Source of the DNA: Erythrobacter mangrovi
Lineage (GTDB): Bacteria > Pseudomonadota > Alphaproteobacteria > Sphingomonadales > Sphingomonadaceae
Assembly (NCBI RefSeq): GCF_013260645.1
Contig: NZ_CP053921.1
Coordinates: 2,217,281 to 2,281,280 of the forward strand
Length of the DNA: 64,000 bases
Reading direction: 5' to 3'
Positions 20,014 to 28,987 of this stretch are shown piece by piece. The translations under genes and the position numbers were made by a program. How positions within the stretch are numbered: the stretch's first letter is position 1; each line of letters starts with the position of its first letter. The notes beneath the pieces were generated by a model that made no database searches, had not been told where the DNA came from, and worked only from the letters and a program-made list of their open reading frames with translations.

Positions 20014-20822
20014 GAAACCGACCGCCGGATTTCCGCCAGCCGCTCTGCTGCGCGGATGATCGTTGGGCCGCCGCAATAGATCAGGCGCGTGTCGAAGGCT
20101 GCGCGACGCATTTCCGGCAATTGATCGAGTACGGGGTGGCGCTGGCCCACCTCGCTACCAGCCACCAGCAGGAGCTGCGGCGGATCCGCCACCACCTGCT
20201 CGAGTGAAAGGTAGTCGGCCTGCGCCATGCCGCGCGCTTTGCCGTAGCTGGAATAGCCGGTGCGACGCAGCAGGTCACTCACCAGCGAGGTCTCGCCCGG
20301 GACGATCCCCCCGGGTTGCCACAGGGCCGCCTCGACCGACACATCCTGTGGCCGCGCGGCTGCGAGCGCTGCCTCGATACGCTCGATCAGCGCTTCACCT
20401 GCAGCCGGATTGCCCACCAGCCCAGCCAGTTCACGCACCTGTGCTTCGCTTTCCGCAACGGTGCCGGCACTGCCGTAGGACGCGACCCTAAGACCGAGCC
20501 GCTCGAGCCCCGCACGCGTCGCCGGATCGAGGAAGCTCGATGCCACGACAAGATCGGGGTCGAGCGCGAGAATCTCCTCCACCGTTCCCCCGGTCGCAGC
20601 GAAACGTGCTGCGGCGGCCGGCTCCATTGAGCTCGCCTTCGGATCCTTGCTGTAATGCGAAATCGCCAGCAACTGCCCCGGCGCAGCAACCTCTGCCAGT
20701 ATCGCGTCGGTGCAGGGATTGAGACTGACCACGGTCGGCTGCCGCGTATCGGGCGCCCGCGCCGGCCCCTGGCCCGCACATCCGGCGAGCATCAGGACCA
20801 GCGCGGGCAGCAGTCGGATCAC
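20010..20822 (-). CDS. btuF: vitamin B12 ABC transporter substrate-binding lipoprotein
   Basis: 270 residues. GTG at 20822 overlaps the btuB stop (GTGA). The signal peptide has lipobox LAGC (C15), so it is a periplasm-facing lipoprotein rather than a free soluble BtuF. It is a helical-backbone binding protein: strands PTVVSLNPCTDAILAEV and DPDLVVASSFL, then LSLEQVVADPPQLLLVAG. It delivers cobalamin to BtuCD. Part of the riboswitch-controlled operon. Confidence 0.92.
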   Translation of the reverse strand: MIRLLPALVLMLAGCAGQGPARAPDTRQPTVVSLNPCTDAILAEVAAPGQLLAISHYSKDPKASSMEPAAAARFAATGGTVEEILALDPDLVVASSFLDPATRAGLERLGLRVASYGSAGTVAESEAQVRELAGLVGNPAAGEALIERIEAALAAARPQDVSVEAALWQPGGIVPGETSLVSDLLRRTGYSSYGKARGMAQADYLSLEQVVADPPQLLLVAGSEVGQRHPVLDQLPEMRRAAFDTRLIYCGGPTIIRAAERLAEIRRSVS

Positions 20823-22669
20823 ATCCGTACCCTTACCCCGGCGAACACGCCGCGTCCGGGGGACGCATAACCGCTCGCGGTCTGGTAATCGTCGTCGAAC
20901 AGGTTCTCGACCCGCCCGTAGATTTCGACACCATCCGAAACCGGCATGGATGCGCGCAGGTCGAAGACTTCATAGCCATCCAGGCGGGTGAAGTTGCCTG
21001 CATCGTCATAGCTTCTTCCGACGAGGCGCAGATCCGCACCGAGCTTGAGCCCGAACGGCGCTTCATAGTCGGCAAATAGCGTCGCAAAATGGCGCGGGCG
21101 ACGGGCTAGGTCATTGCCCGTCGTGCGATCTTCTGCATCGACGAAGCTGTAGACGCCCGACAGGCGCAATCCCTCGGCAACGTCGAAACCGGCCTCTGCC
21201 TCGATACCCTGCGCGCGGGCACGTGCGGTGTTGTCATAGAAACCGAATGGGCGGGCATCGCTGAAGGCGAAGCTGATCAGGTCTTCGCTGTCCCGACGGA
21301 AGGCGGTCACCGCAAAATGCGTGTCGCGCCCACGCTCGCCGTGCTCCACACCGAAATCCACGCTGGTGCTGACTTCAGGCCGGAGCTCCGCGTTGCCGAA
21401 GAAGGAATAGAGCTGGAACAGTGTGGGCGCCTTGAAGCCCTCGCCCACGCTCGCCCGAACTCGCCAGTCGCCGCCGATGCGGTAGGAAATATCCCCGCCG
21501 AAGCTGGCATGCGATCCGAAGAGCTCGTGATCGTCGACCCGCCCGCCGGCGTGGACGGCAAGACCTCCGAGCACCCAGCCGAGCTGGATGTAGCCACCGG
21601 TAATATCAACCGAAGCCTGGGTGTCGAAGGTGGTGACGTAGTCGGACCATTCGTGCTCACCGCCAAACGCCACGGTCAGCCCGCCGATCGCGCGATATTC
21701 GCCGCGCAGCTGGATGCGTTCGGAATGCCCGTCGCTGGCAAAGCTCACCGCACCATCATCGTCGAGGTTATCGCGCTCGGTATCGGAGAGGCTGTAGGCC
21801 GCGCGCAGCGTCCAGTCGTTACCGTAATAGCTTATTCCGACATCGCCCCAATGGCGGCGGGTTTCCTGCGTTTCGAAGGTGTCGGCCAGCACGAAATCGG
21901 GAGCCGGGAAACCATCGATATCGAGATCGCCCTCGCTCCAGTTCGCATGGGCAAACAGCTCAAGCTGCGGAGTGATGTCGACGAAAGCCGATCCGCCCAG
22001 CACGACCTGTTCGAAGCCGTCCGGCTCCGAGCCCGAAGCCGCGGCCGAAAAGCCGTCTGTGCGGTACCATGAGCCGGTCAGGCCGACAAAATAACCATCG
22101 CTCTTCAACCCGCCTGCCGCGCTGGTGAACAGCGAATCGCGCGAACCGTATTCGACATTACCGCTGATCCCCGCTTCGCCGCGGGTCGAGACATCGACCA
22201 CGCCGCCGATCGCATCGGAGCCCCAGATCGTGCTGTTCGAGCCGCGCAGGATATCGAACTTGCCCGCCGTCCCCAGCAACAGATTGCCGAAGTCGAATCC
22301 GCCTCCGGGCGCCGCCGGATCGGAAACTCGGACCCCGTCCACCAGCACCAAGAGCTGTTCGGACGACGCGCCCCGCACGTTGACGCCAGCAAAGCTGCCG
22401 ACACCGCCATTGCGGGCGAGCGAGACGCCCGGCGTACGCCGCAGCACGCGCTCGACGTCGGCTCCCTGGACGCTTTCGATCTCGCCACGATCGATGATCG
22501 TCACGGCCTGCCCGGTGTTGCCGATATCGGTACCCAGACCGTTGGCGGTGACGGTTATGCTCGATGCCGGGTCGTCGGCTTGGGGCGCAAACGCCTCATC
22601 CTCAGACTCTTGGGCCAAGACGGGCGTCGAAAGAAGCAAAGCAGTCAGAAAGAACAGATATTTGGACAC
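20819..22669 (-). CDS. btuB: TonB-dependent vitamin B12 outer-membrane receptor
   Basis: 616 residues. GTG at 22669 was chosen: AGGAGG (22674-22679) lies 4 bases upstream and a signal peptide follows (SKYLFFLTALLLSTPVLA). TonB box-like ITVTA follows the acidic N-terminus, then the plug domain (TVIDRGEI-type start, VNVRGASSEQLLVLVDGVRV) and a 22-strand-type barrel with DYQTASGY near the end. The last residues are VRVRM rather than the usual terminal aromatic, partly fixed by the overlap with btuF. The cobalamin riboswitch upstream identifies the substrate. Confidence 0.94.
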   Translation of the reverse strand: MSKYLFFLTALLLSTPVLAQESEDEAFAPQADDPASSITVTANGLGTDIGNTGQAVTIIDRGEIESVQGADVERVLRRTPGVSLARNGGVGSFAGVNVRGASSEQLLVLVDGVRVSDPAAPGGGFDFGNLLLGTAGKFDILRGSNSTIWGSDAIGGVVDVSTRGEAGISGNVEYGSRDSLFTSAAGGLKSDGYFVGLTGSWYRTDGFSAAASGSEPDGFEQVVLGGSAFVDITPQLELFAHANWSEGDLDIDGFPAPDFVLADTFETQETRRHWGDVGISYYGNDWTLRAAYSLSDTERDNLDDDGAVSFASDGHSERIQLRGEYRAIGGLTVAFGGEHEWSDYVTTFDTQASVDITGGYIQLGWVLGGLAVHAGGRVDDHELFGSHASFGGDISYRIGGDWRVRASVGEGFKAPTLFQLYSFFGNAELRPEVSTSVDFGVEHGERGRDTHFAVTAFRRDSEDLISFAFSDARPFGFYDNTARARAQGIEAEAGFDVAEGLRLSGVYSFVDAEDRTTGNDLARRPRHFATLFADYEAPFGLKLGADLRLVGRSYDDAGNFTRLDGYEVFDLRASMPVSDGVEIYGRVENLFDDDYQTASGYASPGRGVFAGVRVRM

Positions 22670-22772
22670 AAAACCTCCTGTCAAAAGCGAACGTCGCTCA
22701 TGACGGGAAGGAGCGGAATTGCTCGCATCCACGTTTGCCATCGGTACACCCCGCCCGCGGCCGAACGACGCG

Positions 22773-22970
22773 CATAGGCAGGTCTCCTGGCTCCCGGATC
22801 ATCACTCTTGCACCGCCTTCCCGGGCACCGGCCCAGTGGCATGTGGCACAATCGCTCCCCGGTCACAGTTGCGGGGGCAGCGAGGGCATCCAACCCTCTT
22901 CCCTCTTCGGGCCTGCGCGAACAGGCCAACCCATGACGCGCGGGCGCTCTAACCAAGGATCGGGCCCGGC
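22773..22970 (-). ncRNA. cobalamin riboswitch
   Basis: Read on the minus strand it contains the classical elements in order: GGTTGGATGCCCTCGC, then GCTGCCCCCGCAACTGTGAC, then GCCACATGCCACTG, GGGAAGGC, and the B12 box AGCCAGGAGACCTGCC (22777-22792). It ends about 100 bases before the btuB start. Ligand binding is expected to shut off btuBFCD expression when cobalamin is abundant, by masking the ribosome binding site or by termination. The ends are approximate. Confidence 0.95.
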
Positions 22971-23098
22971 ACAAGCACGGGGTTCCTTACGCATTGCGCG
23001 TTAAGCCGCGGGCGAAGCGGCGTCCCGTACCGGGACCGCGGGCGCGATCGACTCCCGCATACCATTTGCCCGGGCTAGGGGTTGGCAGGACTGGAAGA

Positions 23099-24211
23099 GT
23101 GCAGTTGGACCAGGTGGACGGCAGCTTAGGAAGGCAAGCAACGGCCCAACGCCGGGGCGCGGGATCGCGCGCGCGGCGCAGCGCCCAGCGCCGCAAGGGT
23201 CGCCGCCAGCTGGCAAGTCGGCTTGCCATTCTCGCGTCCGCAATCGCCGTTCCCACGGTCGCCGCGCAGGGCGAATGGAGCGTGCTGAGCCAGGCGATCG
23301 GGCTGGGCGACGAACGCGCTCAGCTCATCCCCATGCCCTTCGAAACCGCCGGGGAGAGCTTTCCTGGCTCGGCATTCTATTATCTTGAAGACGCCCCGCG
23401 CCTGACCACCGATCTTGCGGCGCTGCGCGAGGATAACGATACGCTGGAAACCGTGCAGTTCGCCGAAAGCCACGGCGCAGGCGCGACGGCGCAGGCCTTC
23501 CGCGCAGCAGGGAGCGGGCTCGACAAGGCACGGGCGCTGCAATGCCTGTCGATGGCGGTCTATTATGAAGCGGCCAGCGAGAGCTACGCGGGCCAGCAGG
23601 CGGTGGCGCAGGTCGTGCTCAACCGCGTCGCGCACCCAGCCTACCCGGCCAGTGTCTGCGGCGTGGTATTCCAGGGCTCGGAGCGCAAGACCGGCTGCCA
23701 GTTCACCTTCTCCTGCGATGGTTCGCTTCGGCGGACCCCATCCCGGCAAGGTTGGTCCCGCGCACAATCGGTAGCCCTGGGCGCACTGGCGGGCGAGGTC
23801 TACCGCCCGATCGGCCGGGCGACGCATTACCACACCAATTACGTGAACCCCTATTGGGCGGCGAGCCTCGATTACATCACCAGCATCGGCGCGCATCGCT
23901 TCTATCGCTGGAAGGGTGGTGCGGGCAGCGCTGGAGCCTTCAGCCAGGGTTACGCCGGATATGAACCGGCCGCCGCAGCACCTTCCGTCCGTCGCGCCGA
24001 AACCGAGACTCCCGGTCCTGTACGAGCCGTTCCTCCGCCGCCCAATTCGGCGCTGGGGATCGGCGGGCATCCCGACATGCCGGTCGGCGCACCCGCTCCG
24101 GCCGCAGTCCCGGCAAGCCAGCGCAGTGGCCTGCTGCCGCAATCGGGCCGCGTGAGAGACGAATACGCGAACAGCGGGCGATGGATCCGCGAGCCAGGCA
24201 AGAGCGACTGA
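23099..24211 (+). CDS. SleB-type cell wall hydrolase
   Basis: About 370 residues. The start is uncertain: GTG at 23099 is preferred because AGGA lies 7 bases upstream and upstream codons would run toward the divergent riboswitch. A strongly basic N-terminus (RRGAGSRARRSAQRRKGRR) precedes a hydrophobic anchor LAILASAIAVPTVAA. The Hydrolase_2 core follows: ALQCLSMAVYYEAASES with the catalytic Glu, VAQVVLNRVAHPAYPASVCG, CQFTFSCDG and ATHYHTNYVNPYW. The tail is proline/alanine-rich and probably disordered. Cleaves peptidoglycan glycan strands; likely an inner-membrane anchored periplasmic enzyme. Confidence 0.88.
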   Translation: MQLDQVDGSLGRQATAQRRGAGSRARRSAQRRKGRRQLASRLAILASAIAVPTVAAQGEWSVLSQAIGLGDERAQLIPMPFETAGESFPGSAFYYLEDAPRLTTDLAALREDNDTLETVQFAESHGAGATAQAFRAAGSGLDKARALQCLSMAVYYEAASESYAGQQAVAQVVLNRVAHPAYPASVCGVVFQGSERKTGCQFTFSCDGSLRRTPSRQGWSRAQSVALGALAGEVYRPIGRATHYHTNYVNPYWAASLDYITSIGAHRFYRWKGGAGSAGAFSQGYAGYEPAAAAPSVRRAETETPGPVRAVPPPPNSALGIGGHPDMPVGAPAPAAVPASQRSGLLPQSGRVRDEYANSGRWIREPGKSD

Positions 24212-24337
24212 CGCAGGCCCAGCACTATCAGTGCTTTACCACTTTACAACCATGCTACGGAACCGAAGCTTAGGTGCCCCGGACTATCAGGTGCATTGTG
24301 CCTTCGAGGCGCAACGGGATCACCAGAGGAGTCGCCC

Positions 24338-24679
24338 TTGTCCGTCCATTTCGCCGCTGCCCGCTCAACTTCCCATTCGCCGATTGCGCGTGCACTGGCG
24401 AAGAAGGCCTGCGCTCGTGCCGCGAATGACAATGGAGATGCCGCACGCATGGCGGCGGAGGCTTCGTCCTTCGATCACATGATGCGCGCGGCCCTCAAGC
24501 ATTTCGCCGAACACGGCATGGGCGCGGCGGAAGCAGCCCGGCGGCAGGCCGAACAGGCCCATTTCACCGGAGACGTGGCTGGGTACGAGTGGTGGCTTGG
24601 CGTGTGTCGCACGCTCGATCGGAGGTTGGCAGATAGAGTCCAGCGGCGTCTCGCCACCCGGGACATGCTGATTTACTGA
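24338..24679 (+). CDS. small soluble protein, unknown function
   Basis: 113 residues. TTG at 24338 is chosen because AGAGGAG lies 7 bases upstream; no ATG is near. Helical and alanine-rich, with AANDNGD and a central amphipathic helix, then YEWWLGVCRTLDRRLADRVQ. No signal peptide or membrane segment. No family was recognised. It stands alone between the cell wall hydrolase and the GGDEF-EAL gene. Confidence 0.6.
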   Translation: MSVHFAAARSTSHSPIARALAKKACARAANDNGDAARMAAEASSFDHMMRAALKHFAEHGMGAAEAARRQAEQAHFTGDVAGYEWWLGVCRTLDRRLADRVQRRLATRDMLIY

Positions 24680-24755
24680 AGTTTGCATAACAAGTCATTG
24701 CAAACGGGTGCGAACCCTTATGCGGCGTTAATAGAAAACTGAGGGTTTTCCCTTA

Positions 24756-26741
24756 GTGTGCCGCGCAATGAAGAAGCATGAGATCTTCTTCGGGTTGCAC
24801 CGCTCTTCAAAACTGGAGGGTGTTGAGGATCGCCTGACGGAAAGGGCGCGGGGCGCTCTCGTCAAGTCGGTGTACGCCCGGCCTACGACCCTGATTCTCG
24901 GGGCCCTGAATGGCGTGCTCTCCAGTACGGTCGTTGCCTTTCACACCGAAGACAAGCTGTTCTTCGCCCTGACGTTCCTGCTGAGCTCGATTGCGCTCCT
25001 GCGTGTCGTCACGGCGATGCACCTGCGCCAGAACATGCTCGGCACCTCGCCTCGCAAGGTCGACGTCGCTTATATCTTCGGGGCCCTGGCCTACAGCCTT
25101 GTCTTGGGATTGATCGCCGCGGCCACCATCGCCTTTGAGCTGCCGCCCATGGCGCAGGTCCTGATGATCGCCAATGCACTGGGTTATGGGATCGGAAACT
25201 GCGCCCACAACGGCGGGCGTCCTGCCATGGCCCTGGGCCAGCTGGTATTCGTCTCGACGCCCGTCTTCCTGATGTCTCTGACAAGCGGATCCGCGCTCGG
25301 CATCTTCCTGGCCATCAACATCGCGGTGCTCATGCCCGCAATGATCGTCGTCACGCTCTCCCTCTTCAGGGTATTGCGCGAATCCATCGAGGCAGCCGAA
25401 CAGAGTGCACGCCTCGCTACCAAGATGGAACTGGTCGCGCTGACCGACCCAATCACCGGACTCGCCAACCGGGCAGGACTGGATCGCCGCCTTCCCGAGA
25501 TCCTCGAGGCTGCGCGTGAGAAGACACAGGTCGCGGTGTTCTGGATCGATCTCGACCGCTTCAAGGACGTCAACGACTACCGAGGCCACCAGGCAGGCGA
25601 CCATGTCCTGCGCGAGATCGGCAGCCGTCTGCGGGGACTGATCGATGGCCGCGGCATTGCGGCACGCTTCGCCGGGGACGAGTTCGTCGTGGCCAGTCCC
25701 GTCAACAATCACCGGTCGGCATCGGCTCTGGCCAATGCGATCCTTTCGGCGATAACCCGACCGATACGCATCGACGGCGACAGGATCGACATGGAAGGTT
25801 CGATCGGGATCGCGCTGCTTCCCGATGATGGACTGACCGCATCGACCCTGCTGAAACGGGCCGACCTGGCACTGTTCGAGGCGAAGGCGGACGGACGAAA
25901 GCAGATCCGCTTTTTCGACTCATCGATGACCCGCGACCTTGCCCGTCGGCGCGAGATCGAAGTCGAACTGCGCAAGGCCCTGCGCGATGACCAATTGTCG
26001 GTCTATTTCCAGCCGATCATCGATCTGCAAACCGGGCGGATCCGCTGCTTCGAAGCCCTGGCCCGCTGGTTTCACCCGATGCGCGGCGAAATCCGTCCCG
26101 ACGAGTTCATTCCCATCGCGGAAGATTCGGGCGCGATCGTAACTCTCGGCAATTGGCTGACCGCCAAGGCCGCCCGCGCGGCGGCCACTTGGCCCGAAGA
26201 CGTTCGCATTGCCGTCAACCTCTCGCCGCTGCAGATCAAAGTGCCGGGTGCCGCCGTCGGCATCCTCAGCGCCATCCGCGAGGCCGGACTGGCACCCGAA
26301 CGCCTCGAGCTGGAAGTGACTGAAAACCTGTTCCTCGAGGACAGTATGAATATCGCCCTGTTCATAGAAGAACTCTCCGAGGCTGGCGTTCGCTTCGTCC
26401 TCGACGACTTCGGAACCGGATATTCCTCGCTCGGCTACATCAACCAATGGCCCTTCTCGAAGATCAAGGTTGACCGCAGCTTCGTGTCGGGTGGCCAGGC
26501 GGGGACCAAGAGCGATGCGATCATCCGCGCCGTGTCCCAGATGGGCCGATCGCTGGGAATGGAGATCGTCGCCGAAGGGCTGGAAACCATCGACCAGGTT
26601 CGCGCCGTGCGCGAAGCGGGGTGCACGCATGGCCAGGGGTATCACTTCAGTCGCGCCATCCCCGATTACCAGGCCGCGCTGCTGCTCGCTGAGGAGCACG
26701 ACACGCTCCCCGAGGAACTACACCAGCGTCTCGCGGGTTGA
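24756..26741 (+). CDS. membrane GGDEF-EAL protein (c-di-GMP turnover)
   Basis: 661 residues. GTG at 24756 has GAGGG 10 bases upstream; ATG at 24768 is the alternative. Six or so membrane segments occupy residues ~45-210. A GGDEF domain (DPITGLANRAGLDRR) follows, with AGDEF at 306-310 in place of GGDEF. The EAL domain has EAL at 433-435 (CFEALARWFHP), EVTENLFLED, DDFGTGYSS and KVDRSFV, so the phosphodiesterase residues look intact. It probably hydrolyses c-di-GMP, with the degenerate GGDEF serving GTP sensing or weak synthesis. Confidence 0.92.
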   Translation: MCRAMKKHEIFFGLHRSSKLEGVEDRLTERARGALVKSVYARPTTLILGALNGVLSSTVVAFHTEDKLFFALTFLLSSIALLRVVTAMHLRQNMLGTSPRKVDVAYIFGALAYSLVLGLIAAATIAFELPPMAQVLMIANALGYGIGNCAHNGGRPAMALGQLVFVSTPVFLMSLTSGSALGIFLAINIAVLMPAMIVVTLSLFRVLRESIEAAEQSARLATKMELVALTDPITGLANRAGLDRRLPEILEAAREKTQVAVFWIDLDRFKDVNDYRGHQAGDHVLREIGSRLRGLIDGRGIAARFAGDEFVVASPVNNHRSASALANAILSAITRPIRIDGDRIDMEGSIGIALLPDDGLTASTLLKRADLALFEAKADGRKQIRFFDSSMTRDLARRREIEVELRKALRDDQLSVYFQPIIDLQTGRIRCFEALARWFHPMRGEIRPDEFIPIAEDSGAIVTLGNWLTAKAARAAATWPEDVRIAVNLSPLQIKVPGAAVGILSAIREAGLAPERLELEVTENLFLEDSMNIALFIEELSEAGVRFVLDDFGTGYSSLGYINQWPFSKIKVDRSFVSGGQAGTKSDAIIRAVSQMGRSLGMEIVAEGLETIDQVRAVREAGCTHGQGYHFSRAIPDYQAALLLAEEHDTLPEELHQRLAG

Positions 26742-26898
26742 GATTTCAGTATACTGCTGCATCGTGAATAGCTGGGCGAAACGACACACCCAGAAACCAC
26801 TATTGCAATTGCGAACCATTTGCAGAAATACTTGGAACCTCCGGCCAATTGCCGGTTGCATTCACCTGCCCGCAGGCCTAGGGCGCTCTTCGATGTGA

Positions 26899-27957
<1,059 letters not shown>

Positions 27958-27995
27958 GCAACCCTTCATACATTGATTTTCAAGGAGAGGCTTAC

Positions 27996-28886
27996 GTGAG
28001 CATCCTCGTCGACAAGAATACCAAGGTCATCACCCAGGGGATGACCGGCGATACCGGCACCTTCCACACGCAGCAGGCGCTGGCCTATGGCACGCAGATG
28101 GTTGCGGGCGTCACCCCGGGCAAGGGCGGCAGCGAGCATATCGGCCTGCCGGTGTACAACACCGTCGCCGAAGCCAAGGCTGCGACCGGCGCGACCGCAT
28201 CGTGCATCTACGTCCCGCCGCCATTCGCCGCGGACTCGATCCTCGAGGCGATCGATGCCGAGGTCGAACTGATCGTCTGCATTACCGAGGGCATTCCAGT
28301 GCTCGACATGGTGCGCGTGAAGCGCGCGCTCGACGGTTCGAAGTCGCGCCTGATCGGCCCCAACTGCCCCGGCGTGCTGACCCCCGGCGAATGCAAGATC
28401 GGCATCATGCCGGGCTCGATCTTCCAGAAGGGCTCGGTCGGCGTCGTTTCACGCTCGGGCACGCTGACCTATGAAGCCGTGCACCAGACCACCATGGTCG
28501 GCCTGGGCCAGACCACCGCGGTCGGCATCGGCGGCGACCCGGTCAATGGCACCAACTTCATCGACGTGCTCGATCTCTTCCTCAAGGATGACGAGACCAA
28601 GTCGATCATCATGATCGGCGAAATCGGCGGCAGCGCCGAAGAAGAAGCCGCCGAATTCATCGCCCACAAGGCGAAGCAGGGCATCAAGAAGCCGATGGTC
28701 GGTTTCATCGCTGGGCGCACCGCCCCTCCGGGCCGTCGTATGGGCCATGCCGGTGCGATCGTTTCGGGTGGCCAGGGCGGCGCCGAAGACAAGATCGCCG
28801 CGATGGAAGCCGCGGGCATCCGCGTGTCTCCTTCGCCCAGCGAACTCGGCACCACGCTCGACGCGCTGCTGAAGGAACTCGTCTGA
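27996..28886 (+). CDS. sucD: succinate-CoA ligase alpha subunit
   Basis: 296 residues. GTG at 27996 with AGGAGAGG 5 bases upstream. CoA-binding fold at the N-terminus ([16 protein letters not shown]), [20 protein letters not shown], and the phosphohistidine loop [10 protein letters not shown] with H251. Converts succinyl-CoA to succinate with nucleotide triphosphate formation, together with SucC. SucC is not next to it and not in this window. Confidence 0.97.
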   Translation: MSILVDKNTKVITQGMTGDTGTFHTQQALAYGTQMVAGVTPGKGGSEHIGLPVYNTVAEAKAATGATASCIYVPPPFAADSILEAIDAEVELIVCITEGIPVLDMVRVKRALDGSKSRLIGPNCPGVLTPGECKIGIMPGSIFQKGSVGVVSRSGTLTYEAVHQTTMVGLGQTTAVGIGGDPVNGTNFIDVLDLFLKDDETKSIIMIGEIGGSAEEEAAEFIAHKAKQGIKKPMVGFIAGRTAPPGRRMGHAGAIVSGGQGGAEDKIAAMEAAGIRVSPSPSELGTTLDALLKELV

Positions 28887-28987
28887 ACGACAATTGCGGA
28901 CAGGACACCTCCTCCCCGGGAGCCTTCCGCGTCGTTCGAGCATTGGTTTAACGAGCCGACAGTGGGTCGGCGCAGAAGGTGACCCTG

